This document shows, in pieces, positions 29,808 to 38,060 of a DNA stretch of 64,000 nucleotides. Location: assembly GCF_900109945.1 (NCBI RefSeq), contig NZ_FOBX01000007.1, positions 124,001 to 188,000 of the forward strand, given 5' to 3'. Under the pieces are notes generated by a model that saw only the letters and a list, made by a program, of their open reading frames with translations, did no database searches and was not told the DNA's origin. The position numbers and the translations under genes are program-made. This DNA comes from Bradyrhizobium sp. OK095 (lineage in GTDB: Bacteria > Pseudomonadota > Alphaproteobacteria > Rhizobiales > Xanthobacteraceae). Position 1 is the stretch's first letter. Each line of letters starts with the position of its first letter.

Positions 29808-29985
29808 GGGGCTTCCTCTTCGGGTGCGGATGGCGCACGAGCCACCCGCTCATTGCAGCCCATTTATCGCGATCGCCTGCGGCATCGCAAGGCCGGTGGC
29901 GAGAGCGGAACCATCCGCTCGTTCAAGGAATCTTAAACATGATCGGCGCAACCTTCATCAGTTCTCGCGTACAGAGTGCCGCATC

Positions 29986-30348
29986 ATGGTCAAAGCGCCC
30001 GCCTTCCTCCTGTTGTCGCTGGCGCTCGGTGGATGTGCCGTGGCCCCGCAAGCGCATCTCGCCTCCGATCCCGCCTTCAAGCCTGCGCGCTATGCCTGGG
30101 ACGGCGCCGGCGAGAATCCCAATCAACCGCGTTCCGGGCCCTCGCGTGCAATGCGCGCCGCAGCTGGCTCCGAGCGCAACAGGTCGCAAGCCGGACTTGC
30201 GCCCTATTCGAAGGAATGGTGGCAAGCGCAGGACGGCATCGAGGCCGAGCGGGACGCCAAGGTCAACCGCTCCCTCGTCATCTGCCAAGGCTGCCTCCAC
30301 CCGCAGCCGCAGGTGGAAGATTCCAGGCTCGCCAAAGCGACCGATTGA
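29986..30348 (+). CDS. Small lipoprotein
   Basis: The 120-residue product has a lipoprotein signal ending LALGGCAV (lipobox Cys near residue 17). The mature part is rich in Pro, Arg and Glu, with a C-x-x-C (ICQGC) near the end. This may be a conserved Bradyrhizobium hypothetical. The longer frame upstream (from 29776) overlaps the divergent ligase gene and is not credible. Not recognised further. Confidence 0.6.
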   Translation: MVKAPAFLLLSLALGGCAVAPQAHLASDPAFKPARYAWDGAGENPNQPRSGPSRAMRAAAGSERNRSQAGLAPYSKEWWQAQDGIEAERDAKVNRSLVICQGCLHPQPQVEDSRLAKATD

Positions 30349-30439
30349 ACCGGACGGCCTGCACATCGGTCTACAGAGATACGCGCTGACGCCGGCCGCT
30401 CGGGCCTTGCGTCGCACGCCGTCATCTCAGGGACAATCC

Positions 30440-30955
30440 ATGCTCACCCGTCGCACCTTCGTCGCCGCCTCTCTGCTTGCCACGGCCTCCCCGGCATTCG
30501 CCGTGATGCCCGCCGCGAGCGATCCCGTCACCATCCTGACCGCGATCTACACCCGCGCGGCCAAGGGCAAAGGCGATGGCGGCGGCGCCTTCGTCATCGA
30601 GACCAAGGCGGCCAAGGCGCAATATCTCTCCAAGGCACTGAACGGGCTGTGGGCCAAGGCGGACGCGCATACGCCGAAGGGCGACGTCGGGCCGATCGAT
30701 TTTGATCCGGTCACCAATTCGCAGGAACCGGACGTCAAATCGTTCAAGGTTGACGCGGAGAAGATGGAGGCCGACAAGGCGATCATCGCGGTGACCATCA
30801 CCGGCCACCGCAACGACCGCAAACCCGCTGATCAGATCATGCGTTACGACTTCGTGCGCGAAGCCAATGGCTGGCGGATCGACGACATCAAGGGCTCATC
30901 CGACGGCGAAGCCTGGTCGATCCGCAAGATGCTGACGGATTCGCTGAAGAGCTGA
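30440..30955 (+). CDS. Secreted DUF3828-type protein
   Basis: The 171-residue product begins LTRRTFVAASLLATASPAFA, a twin-Arg/Sec-like signal. A mature region follows with the DUF3828 pattern of small lumazine-like folds (D-P-V-T-N-S-Q-E-P-D-V ... YDFVREANGWRIDDIKG). Function unknown; such proteins occur in the periplasm of Rhizobiales. It is followed after 11 bp by a YjdJ-like acetyltransferase, so both may form an operon. Confidence 0.65.
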   Translation: MLTRRTFVAASLLATASPAFAVMPAASDPVTILTAIYTRAAKGKGDGGGAFVIETKAAKAQYLSKALNGLWAKADAHTPKGDVGPIDFDPVTNSQEPDVKSFKVDAEKMEADKAIIAVTITGHRNDRKPADQIMRYDFVREANGWRIDDIKGSSDGEAWSIRKMLTDSLKS

Positions 30956-30966
30956 CCGGAGACGAC

Positions 30967-31242
30967 ATGAGCGAAATCATCGACAACAGGGCCCATCACC
31001 GCTTCGAGCTGGAGGTCGAGGGCCATCTTGCGACCGAGCATTACAAGCTCGACGGCAAATTCATCACGTTCGAACACACCGACGTGCCGAAGGAGCTCGG
31101 TGGCAAGGGCGTCGGCGGAAAGCTCGTGCAAGGCGCGCTCGATCAGGTTCGCGCCGCCGGATTGAAGCTGATCCCGGAATGCCCTTTCGTGAAGGCGTGG
31201 ATCGAGAAGCATCCGGAGTATCAGGATCTGGTGAAGCTCTAA
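30967..31242 (+). CDS. YjdJ-like GNAT acetyltransferase, copy 1
   Basis: The 91-residue protein has the small GNAT (YjdJ) fold: HHRFELEVEGHLA, YKLDGKFITFEHTDVP, then GKGVGGKLVQGALD (acetyl-CoA loop) and CPFVKAWIEKHPEYQDL. Such proteins are predicted to bind acetyl-CoA, with few known substrates. A second gene of the same length and pattern lies at 32295-32570 on the other side of the TPR gene. Confidence 0.8.
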   Translation: MSEIIDNRAHHRFELEVEGHLATEHYKLDGKFITFEHTDVPKELGGKGVGGKLVQGALDQVRAAGLKLIPECPFVKAWIEKHPEYQDLVKL

Positions 31243-31261
31243 CCTCCGTCATTGCGAGGAG

Positions 31262-32191
31262 CTACAGCGCCCCAAGCCTCTTCAGCTGTTCCTGCGCCGT
31301 CTGCAAGCCCGGCTTCAACTCCAAGGCCTTCCTGAAATCGGCAATCGCGCCCTGCTTGTCGCCGAGCCGCAAGCGGGCCTGGCCGCGGTTGCTCCACGAG
31401 AACACATCAGACGGATCATATTGCAGCGCCTTGTCGTAGTCGGAAAGGCCGCCCTTGGTGTCGCCCTGGAAGAGCCGGATCATGCCGCGATTGCGCCAGC
31501 CGCGCGCGTCGGTCGGCGCGATGCGGATTGCCTCGCCATAATCGGCGGCGGCGCGGTCGAGCTGCTCGCTGTCACGATAAACGTTGCCGCGGTCGATATA
31601 GCCAATCAGATCCGGAGCAAGCTTGATCCGCATGCTGTAGTCGGCGAGCGCATGCGCCATGTCGTGCCTGCGGTAAGACATCAGGCCGCGATTGGCGTAG
31701 GCCATGGCATAGTTGGGATCGCGCTTGATCGCGGCGTCGAAGTCGGCAAAGGCGCCGTCGAGATCGCTCTTGTTGAAGCGGGACTCGCCGCGATTGTTGT
31801 AGGCCAGTGCGAGCGCCGGATCGAGCTCGATGGCCCGGTCGTAGTCGGCGATGGCGCGATCATAGTCGCGCTTGAAGCTGTAGACGCGGCCGCGGTTGTT
31901 GTAGGCGCAGGCATAGGCCGGATCGAGCCTGACGGCTTCGTCGAGATCGGATAGCGCGGCGTCGAGCTCGCGCTTCTCGGTGAGGCCATAGCCGCGGTTG
32001 CAATAGGCGCCGGCGAGCCTGCGGCCTGTCTCGCTCTTGGTATCGATCACGGTCGAGCAGGCCTTGACCCGCTCGTCCGGCGAGCTGGTCAGTCCAACGC
32101 AGGCCTCCCAGGCCGGACCGCCTTCGGCCGCAGCCGGGCTCGTGAAGGCAAGCGCGGCAAGCAACGCCATGAGGCTGAGCGGGACACGCAT
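31262..32191 (-). CDS. Secreted tetratricopeptide-repeat protein
   Basis: The 309-residue product has a Sec signal (LMALLAALAFTSPAAA) and about seven TPR units of 34 residues with the A-Y-x-N-R-G ... A-I-A-D-Y-D-x-A-I-x-L-D-P pattern. It probably acts as a periplasmic protein-binding scaffold; partner unknown. It is convergent with the first YjdJ-like gene and divergent from the second. Confidence 0.8.
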   Translation of the reverse strand: MRVPLSLMALLAALAFTSPAAAEGGPAWEACVGLTSSPDERVKACSTVIDTKSETGRRLAGAYCNRGYGLTEKRELDAALSDLDEAVRLDPAYACAYNNRGRVYSFKRDYDRAIADYDRAIELDPALALAYNNRGESRFNKSDLDGAFADFDAAIKRDPNYAMAYANRGLMSYRRHDMAHALADYSMRIKLAPDLIGYIDRGNVYRDSEQLDRAAADYGEAIRIAPTDARGWRNRGMIRLFQGDTKGGLSDYDKALQYDPSDVFSWSNRGQARLRLGDKQGAIADFRKALELKPGLQTAQEQLKRLGAL

Positions 32192-32294
32192 TTTCCGGAT
32201 ATCTCCCCTGCGGCAACCTCTCTTGGTCGCACCTTGGCAAGCGCCGGTTCAGGCGCCTAGATCAGGAACACGCAGCGCTTCGGAAGGATCTTGC

Positions 32295-32570
32295 ATGGCG
32301 GCATCGGTACGCGACAACAAGGACAGGAGCCGCTTCGAGCTCGATGTCGGCAGCGAGCTTGCCTTCGCCAATTACCGGCTGACGCCCTCGGCCGTGATCA
32401 TCACCCACACCGAGACGCCGCGCGCGCTGCGCGGCCGGGGCATCGCCTCCGAACTGGTCAAGGGTGCGCTGGACTTGATCCGCCGCGACGGCAACAAGGT
32501 GATCGCCGGCTGCGGCTTCGTCGTCGACTATCTCGACAAGCATCCGGAGGATGCGGACCTCGTCGCCTGA
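32295..32570 (+). CDS. YjdJ-like GNAT acetyltransferase, copy 2
   Basis: The 91-residue protein has the same layout as the 30967 gene (RFELDVGSELAFANYRL, THTETPRALRGRGIASELVKGALD, CGFVVDYLDKHPEDADLV). The pair has the same length but differs widely, so the duplication is old. A strong terminator follows. Confidence 0.8.
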   Translation: MAASVRDNKDRSRFELDVGSELAFANYRLTPSAVIITHTETPRALRGRGIASELVKGALDLIRRDGNKVIAGCGFVVDYLDKHPEDADLVA

Positions 32571-32575
32571 CGCAA

Positions 32576-32601
32576 AAGGGCCCGCGCAAGCGCGGGCCCT
32601 T
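32576..32601. terminator. Bidirectional terminator
   Basis: AAGGGCCCGCG (32576-32586) pairs with CGCGGGCCCTT (32591-32601) over 11 bp around loop CAAG. A preceding A run and following TT allow use in either direction, between the acetyltransferase gene and the convergent DUF3597 gene. Confidence 0.8.
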
Positions 32602-32621
32602 GGCAACGACCTAGAGGTCGG

Positions 32622-33017
32622 TCAGTGCTTGATTTCCGGCGGCAGCTTGCCGCCATTGGCGGCGAGCTTGGACATCACCTGCTTGTGCAGCCAGACGTTC
32701 ATGCTGGCCGAGTCGTTCATGTCGCCGCTGTAGCCGAGCTCCTTGGCGAGGTCCTTGCGCGCGGCAAGGCTGGAGTCGATGTCGAGCGCCTTCATGAGGT
32801 CGACGATCGAGGTGCGCCACTCCAGCTTCTCCTTCTGGGCAGCGACCAGCTTGTCGACGATGGCCGCGACGTCCACGGTCGCGGCGGGGGCCGCGCCGGG
32901 TGCCGACGACGGCGCGCTCCCTGCGGGCGCGCCGGGCGACGGTGCGCTGCCTGCGGGTGCGGCGGAAGCAGGACTGCTGCCGAAGATCGCGCCCATAATT
33001 TTCCCGAAAATGCTCAT
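32622..33017 (-). CDS. DUF3597 protein
   Basis: The 131-residue product begins SIFGKIMGAIFG. A Pro/Ala/Ser/Gly linker of about 35 residues follows, then a DUF3597 helical domain (VDVAAIVDKLVAAQKEKLEW ... SIVDLMKALDID ... AKELGYSGDMNDSASMNVWLHKQVMSKLA). Function unknown. ATG 33017 is preferred over the upstream one at 33062 because the domain family starts so. Confidence 0.75.
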   Translation of the reverse strand: MSIFGKIMGAIFGSSPASAAPAGSAPSPGAPAGSAPSSAPGAAPAATVDVAAIVDKLVAAQKEKLEWRTSIVDLMKALDIDSSLAARKDLAKELGYSGDMNDSASMNVWLHKQVMSKLAANGGKLPPEIKH

Positions 33018-33352
33018 GTCTGCTCCCCGAAAAGGATCCGTTGGAAGGGCCTTGAGTGGCACTTATAGACGAAGTTTCTGCGTTGCGCCCGCGGAGTTCT
33101 GCGAACCCATAACCAGCATCAGCTTATCTGCGGCGAAATGACGGCCGAATGACATATTCGAGGTTGCACCGCGGCATCGAATTTCACCCAAGCGTGAGGG
33201 ACAGGACTCGGAATTGGGAGTAGCCTCTGCGCTCAACTCGCGAGCCCGTCCGGAATTCGCGTCTGGTTGGAATCGCGAAACTCAGAGAAGAGCGGCCGCT
33301 TGCGCCGTTTGCCGGCGCCGGATTCGGCTGCCCGGCAAGGGAGCTAGCGACG
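33018..33352. other. Intergenic region
   Basis: 335 bp between divergent DUF3597 and DUF2189 genes. It should hold both promoters. I see no convincing gene, operator or repeat. Confidence 0.5.
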
Positions 33353-34261
33353 ATGGCCACACTCTACCAGGGCAATGTCCCCACTGTAGGCCAGCCCATT
33401 GATACGGCTGGACCTGTCATCCGCACCATCCAACTGTCCGACCTGCACGACGCGCTCAAGCGCGGCTGGGAGGATTTCAAGGCGGTTCCGAGCCACGCCA
33501 TTATCCTCTGTGTGATCTATCCCGTGTTGGGCCTCGTGATCGCGCGCATAGCGATGGGCTATTCGGTGCTGCCGTTGCTGTTTCCGCTGGCCGCCGGCTT
33601 TGCCCTGATCGGCCCATTTGCGGCACTCGGTCTTTATGAACTCTCCAGCCGGCGCGAACGCTATGAAGAGGCCAGCGCCTGGGATGCCATGGAGGTGCTG
33701 CGCTCGCCATCGTTCGGCGCCATGCTCGGCCTCGGCACGCTGCTGCTCGCCCTGTTCGTGACCTGGGTTGCAACTGCGCAGGCGATCTATGTCGCGGCGT
33801 TCGGTTATGAGGGGGCGTCCGGGATCTCGGATTTCATGACGCGCGTGCTGACCACCCGGCAGGGCTGGTGGCTGATCGTGGTCGGCTGTGGCACGGGCTT
33901 CCTGTTCGCACTTGCCGCGCTCTGCATCAGCGCCGTTTCGTTCCCGTTGATGCTCGACCGACATGCCGGCGCGTTCGAGGCGATGGTGACGTCGCTGCGC
34001 GTCGTCGCCAAGAACCCGGTGCCGATGGCGGCCTGGGGCCTGATCGTGGCGGCGCTGCTGGCGCTGGGCACCATCCCGGCCTTCCTCGGCCTCGCCGTCG
34101 TCATCCCCCTGCTCGGCCACGCCACCTGGCATCTCTACCGCAAGGTGATCGTCTCCGATCCCGGTGCACGTCCGGTGCCGCCCCCGCCGCATCGCCCGCG
34201 CAAGCCGGCCGCCGACTTCCCCGCCAACCTCTTCCCGTGGCGGAATCGGACGGACGCCTGA
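33353..34261 (+). CDS. DUF2189 integral membrane protein
   Basis: The 302-residue protein has an N-terminal amphipathic region (RTIQLSDLHDALKRGWEDF) and then six or so transmembrane helices, including IILCVIYPVLGLVIARI, FALIGPFAALGLYELS and AAWGLIVAALLALGTIP, with a Pro-rich cytoplasmic tail. This is the DUF2189 family, probably a small transporter-like or cytochrome-linked membrane protein of unknown role. Confidence 0.8.
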   Translation: MATLYQGNVPTVGQPIDTAGPVIRTIQLSDLHDALKRGWEDFKAVPSHAIILCVIYPVLGLVIARIAMGYSVLPLLFPLAAGFALIGPFAALGLYELSSRRERYEEASAWDAMEVLRSPSFGAMLGLGTLLLALFVTWVATAQAIYVAAFGYEGASGISDFMTRVLTTRQGWWLIVVGCGTGFLFALAALCISAVSFPLMLDRHAGAFEAMVTSLRVVAKNPVPMAAWGLIVAALLALGTIPAFLGLAVVIPLLGHATWHLYRKVIVSDPGARPVPPPPHRPRKPAADFPANLFPWRNRTDA

Positions 34262-34396
34262 CGAACTCGTGACATGCGATCTTGCCCGGGTACGGCCCCG
34301 GGCAGGATTTCGCACTGTCATACGCCTTGCTTTGGCCGCGGTTACAATCAAGATTGCCGCGCCGGCCAGACCACTTCACGGAATCAATTTACTCGA

Positions 34397-35221
34397 ATGA
34401 CCCCGACGATTTCTCGTCTCGCTCTCGCAGCCCTCGCCCTCTCCGCGTCAATCCTGTCCGCCCAGCCAGCTCTCGCGACTGTTGCCTGTAGCTCGGGCAA
34501 TTTCGACGCCTGGCTTGCGGACTTCAAAACCGACGCCGCCGCCAAGGGCGTCTCGCAGCAGGCCATTGCATCGGGGCTCGCCGGTGTGACGCTCGACCAG
34601 GGCGTGCTCAACCGTGACAAGTCGCAAAAGGTCTTCACCCAGACCTTCGAGGAGTTTTCCGGCCGCATGGTGCCGCCGCGGATGACGCGCGGCTCCAACA
34701 TGATGAAGCAATACGGCTCGGTGCTGTCGCGCATCGAGCAGACCTATGGCGTGCCCGGCGAGGTGCTGGTCGCAATCTGGGGGCTCGAGACCGATTTCGG
34801 CGTCAACACCGGCAAGTTCGCAACCATCCGCTCGCTGGCGACGCTGGCCTATGACTGCCGCCGCTCCGAGCAGTTTCGCGGCGAGCTGATGGATGCGCTG
34901 CGCATCGTCCAGCGCGGCGATCTCGCGCCCGCCGACATGAAGGGCGCCTGGGCCGGCGAGCTCGGCCAGACCCAGTTCATGCCCTCGTCCTGGATGAAAT
35001 ATGCCGTCGATTTCGACGGCAACGGCAAGCGCGACCTGCTGCACAATGCGCCCGACGTGCTCGCCTCCACCGCCAATTACCTCGCCGGCTACGGCTGGCA
35101 GAAGGGCAAGGACTGGCAGCCTGGCGCTCCGAATTTTGCGGTGATCCAGCAGTGGAACAAGAGCGAGGTCTACTCCAAGACCATCGCCTACTTCGCCACC
35201 CAGCTTGCACGCGCCCCTTAA
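34397..35221 (+). CDS. Lytic murein transglycosylase (MltB-like)
   Basis: The 274-residue periplasmic enzyme cleaves peptidoglycan glycan strands. It has a Sec signal (LALAALALSASILSAQPALA), the catalytic Glu in WGLETDFGVNTG, and the conserved ELGQTQFMPSSWMKYAVDFDGNGKRDLL and ANYLAGYGWQKG segments of the MltB/SLT_2 family. ATG 34397 was chosen to give the signal peptide; the frame opens at 34274. It lacks a C-terminal peptidoglycan-binding domain. Confidence 0.9.
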   Translation: MTPTISRLALAALALSASILSAQPALATVACSSGNFDAWLADFKTDAAAKGVSQQAIASGLAGVTLDQGVLNRDKSQKVFTQTFEEFSGRMVPPRMTRGSNMMKQYGSVLSRIEQTYGVPGEVLVAIWGLETDFGVNTGKFATIRSLATLAYDCRRSEQFRGELMDALRIVQRGDLAPADMKGAWAGELGQTQFMPSSWMKYAVDFDGNGKRDLLHNAPDVLASTANYLAGYGWQKGKDWQPGAPNFAVIQQWNKSEVYSKTIAYFATQLARAP

Positions 35222-35294
35222 ATAGCGTTCGGCAAAACGCGTAGGGCCGATCGCCCGGCGACCGGCCCTCTCTTGGATTGCGTTACCTACCCGT

Positions 35295-35558
35295 TTACTT
35301 GGCCATGGTGGCGTGCATCGCCTTGTTCAGGTGCATGCCGCACACACCCATTTTACCGTTGAGCAGCGAGTCCTGCGCAGCCGTGATCTCCTTTTCGGCG
35401 ACCCACTTGCTGTCGCCATCGGCCATGGCCTCGATCGCACTCTCCGTCTTCTCCAGATTGGCCCCGCTGCAACCGCCCATGGTGTGCTTGGCAGCCTGGG
35501 CCGGCGCGACGGCGAATGCGACGGCGGCAATTGCGATAACCCCGAGTAACTTCGTCAT
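35295..35558 (-). CDS. Small secreted hypothetical protein with three Cys
   Basis: The 87-residue product has a Sec signal (LLGVIAIAAVAFAVAPAQA). Its small helical mature part contains Cys in MGGCSGAN and GVCGMHLNKA. It may be a conserved Bradyrhizobium hypothetical. The longer frame from 35702 would add basic residues before the signal and is not credible. A 7-bp inverted repeat at 35243-35269 lies between it and the transglycosylase. Confidence 0.6.
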   Translation of the reverse strand: MTKLLGVIAIAAVAFAVAPAQAAKHTMGGCSGANLEKTESAIEAMADGDSKWVAEKEITAAQDSLLNGKMGVCGMHLNKAMHATMAK

Positions 35559-36346
35559 GATGTTACTTTCCTTCTCTTGTTCTTGGACAGCACCAGCGAC
35601 ATTGCCGGAATCTGCGACACGACTTTGCTGCCGACGCGGCAACTTGCCGCAATAAATTCCCCGCGAGAATTGCGTGATGTTGCGCACGGCGCAGAGCCGC
35701 ATGCGAAATTTCTGATTTTCATTACAACTTTGTAATCATGCTTTGCACGTTCGGCGTGCGTGCAGCGCACCAACGATTCATGCCGGTCGATCTGGGGCGA
35801 GACCACGCGCGCAATGAGCCTCGCGATCCGCGTATGGCCAGCGCCCGCGCGACGGCGCACATGCGCCTCCGTGGGTAGACCGGCATATCCGGCTTTCGCC
35901 CGGCCACCACGATGGATCCCGCCAGCGCCAGCTCGGCGAATCGCGGTCGGCACCTTTTCCCTCGCGAGTCGGAACCGATCTCATATTATGAATAATTACT
36001 CACTCTTACAAATGACGGCTCATGCGATTCGCGCATGCGAGACTTGGGCTTACAAGCTGCTACATCGCCTTGCGGGTCACGAGAACGTAACCTATTTCCA
36101 CCCTCATCGGAACCGCACGCATTGCCATAAACCCGTGATTTCACGGCCTTTTATTGCAATACGCGGGGGCTTCCGCCCAGCTGTTGGGCAGGACTGCCAA
36201 CAGGTTAATCGGTCCTTACCGATGCCATGCGTTGACCGCTTAGCTGCATCGCAACATCGGAACTTTCGCACTGCACCACTCTCATCTATATTCATTTCAA
36301 CGATGAGGCCCGGGCAAGGGTTGAATCGAACTACAGGAGACTACCA
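35559..36346. other. Long non-coding region before DUF1127 gene
   Basis: 788 bp with no convincing gene; frames there have the wrong composition. It is clearly AT-richer in the middle (around 35980-36010 and 36090-36160). A palindrome at 35721-35736 is the only striking element. The DUF1127 promoter must be near the end. Confidence 0.5.
35721..35736. promoter_or_regulatory. Palindromic operator candidate
   Basis: ATTACAA-CT-TTGTAAT has perfect 7-bp arms. It lies about 163 bp upstream of the small secreted protein gene (minus strand). Inverted repeats of this form are typical regulator sites; I cannot name the regulator. Confidence 0.4.
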
Positions 36347-36499
36347 ATGCTGCTCTCGCTTATCCGTATGGTTCAGGCTTTCCGCGACTATCAGCGCAAT
36401 GTTGCCGAGCTGTCCCAGCTCAGCGATCGCGAACTGGCCGACATCGGCCTCGATCGCTCGGACATCCCGCGCGTTGCCGCCGGTCAGTATCAGGGCTGA
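36347..36499 (+). CDS. DUF1127 (YjiS-like) small protein
   Basis: The 50-residue product has an Arg-rich, amphipathic start (LIRMVQAFRDYQRNVAELSQ) and the family core LSDRELADIGLDRSDIPRV. AGGAGA seven bases before ATG 36347 supports the start. DUF1127 proteins are small, often stress- or phosphate-responsive; some bind RNA or AMPylated partners in other bacteria. It stands alone after a long regulatory region. Confidence 0.8.
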   Translation: MLLSLIRMVQAFRDYQRNVAELSQLSDRELADIGLDRSDIPRVAAGQYQG

Positions 36500-36532
36500 T
36501 ATCGTTCAGTCCTTAACCGGTCGAACCGATGA

Positions 36533-36560
36533 CGCCCGCCTCGTGCGGGCGCTGTCGTTT
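36533..36560 (+). terminator. Terminator of the DUF1127 gene
   Basis: CGCCCGC (36533-36539) pairs with GCGGGCG (36545-36551) around loop CTCGT, followed by CTGTCGTTTT. A short but GC-rich stem before a T run. Confidence 0.6.
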
Positions 36561-36625
36561 TCAGCGGCAGAAAACTCGATCTCGGCGATTTCACTGGCCG
36601 CCGAAAAGCGCTACCTGTCCGCCCC

Positions 36626-38053
36626 ATGACAGGACTCCAATCTAATACCGTGCACGTCATCGGCGCCGGCCTTGCCGGTTCCGAAGCCGCCTGGCAGGTG
36701 GCGAAAGCCGGCGTACCCGTGGTGCTGCACGAGATGCGGCCGGACCGCATGACCGAGGCGCACCGCACCGACGGGCTCGCCGAGCTAGTCTGCTCCAATT
36801 CGTTCCGTTCGGACGACGCCGCCAACAACGCCGTCGGCCTGCTCCATGCGGAGATGCGCCGGCTCGGCTCGCTCATCATGCGCGCGGCCGATGCCAACCA
36901 GGTGCCCGCAGGTGGCGCACTGGCGGTCGACCGCGACGGCTTCTCGGCGGCCGTCACCAAGGCGCTGCACGACCATCCCCTCATCGAGATCGCCCGCGGC
37001 GAGATCGCAGGCCTGCCGCCGGCCGACTGGGGCAACGTCATCGTTGCCACCGGCCCCCTCACCTCCGCGCCGCTGGCCGACGCCATCCGCGAGCTGACCG
37101 ACGAGAACGCGCTCGCCTTCTTCGACGCGATCGCGCCGATCGTGCACCGCGAGTCCATCGACCTGTCGGTGGCGTGGTTCCAGTCGCGCTACGACAAGGT
37201 CGGCCCGGGCGGCACCGGCGCCGACTACATCAACTGCCCCATGAACAAGGAGCAGTATGAAGGCTTCGTCGCCGCGCTGATGTCAGGCGAGAAGACCGAA
37301 TTCAAGGAGTGGGAGACCAACACGCCCTATTTCGACGGCTGCCTGCCGATCGAGGTGATGGCGGAGCGCGGCCCTGAGACGCTGCGTCACGGTCCGATGA
37401 AGCCGGTCGGCCTCACCAATCCGCACGATCCCACGACGAAGGCCTACGCGATCGTGCAGCTGCGCCAGGACAACAAGCTCGGCACGCTCTACAACATCGT
37501 CGGCTTCCAGACGAAGCTGAAATACGGCGAGCAGCAGCGCATTTTCCGCACCATTCCCGGCTTGCAGAACGCCGAATTCGCCCGCCTCGGCGGCCTGCAT
37601 CGCAACACCTTCCTCAACTCGCCAAAGCTGCTCGATAGCCAGCTGCGCCTGCGCGCCCAGCCGCGGCTGCGCTTCGCCGGCCAGATGACGGGCTGCGAGG
37701 GCTATGTGGAGTCCGCGAGCGTCGGCCTGATCGCCGGCCTCTATGCCGCAGCCGACGTGCGCGGCGAAACGCTGGCGTGTCCTCCGGGCACGACAGCGCT
37801 CGGGTCGCTGCTCGGCCACATCACCGGCGGCCATATCGAGATCATCGAGCCGGGCACGCGCTCGTTCCAGCCGATGAACATCAATTTCGGCCTGTTCCCG
37901 CCGCTCGCAAGCGCCCCGACCAAGAAGCCGGACGGCACGCGCCTGCGCGGCAACGAGAAGACGGTGGCCAAGAAGCAGGCGATGAGCGCGCTGGCGTTGG
38001 CCGATCTCGATCGCTGGATCGCCGATCATTTGCGCATTGCCGCCGCCGCGTGA
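36626..38053 (+). CDS. trmFO: Folate-dependent tRNA (uracil-5) methyltransferase
   Basis: The 475-residue flavoprotein makes m5U54 in tRNA using methylene-tetrahydrofolate. It has the FAD-binding start HVIGAGLAGSEAAWQ, the family stretches SNSFRSDD and ALAVDRDGFS, and the late FAD region FAGQMTGCEGYVESA with GGHIE and FQPMNINFGLFPPL. Length and motifs are normal. It precedes the kinase-like fusion gene by 7 bp, so they may be cotranscribed. Confidence 0.95.
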   Translation: MTGLQSNTVHVIGAGLAGSEAAWQVAKAGVPVVLHEMRPDRMTEAHRTDGLAELVCSNSFRSDDAANNAVGLLHAEMRRLGSLIMRAADANQVPAGGALAVDRDGFSAAVTKALHDHPLIEIARGEIAGLPPADWGNVIVATGPLTSAPLADAIRELTDENALAFFDAIAPIVHRESIDLSVAWFQSRYDKVGPGGTGADYINCPMNKEQYEGFVAALMSGEKTEFKEWETNTPYFDGCLPIEVMAERGPETLRHGPMKPVGLTNPHDPTTKAYAIVQLRQDNKLGTLYNIVGFQTKLKYGEQQRIFRTIPGLQNAEFARLGGLHRNTFLNSPKLLDSQLRLRAQPRLRFAGQMTGCEGYVESASVGLIAGLYAAADVRGETLACPPGTTALGSLLGHITGGHIEIIEPGTRSFQPMNINFGLFPPLASAPTKKPDGTRLRGNEKTVAKKQAMSALALADLDRWIADHLRIAAAA

Positions 38054-38060
38054 GTTTTCG

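Noticed and set aside
35760..36629. 289-residue frame over the DUF1127 gene
   Set aside because: Wrong frame relative to DUF1127 and amino-acid use unlike a protein; the 50-codon gene has a good ribosome-binding site.
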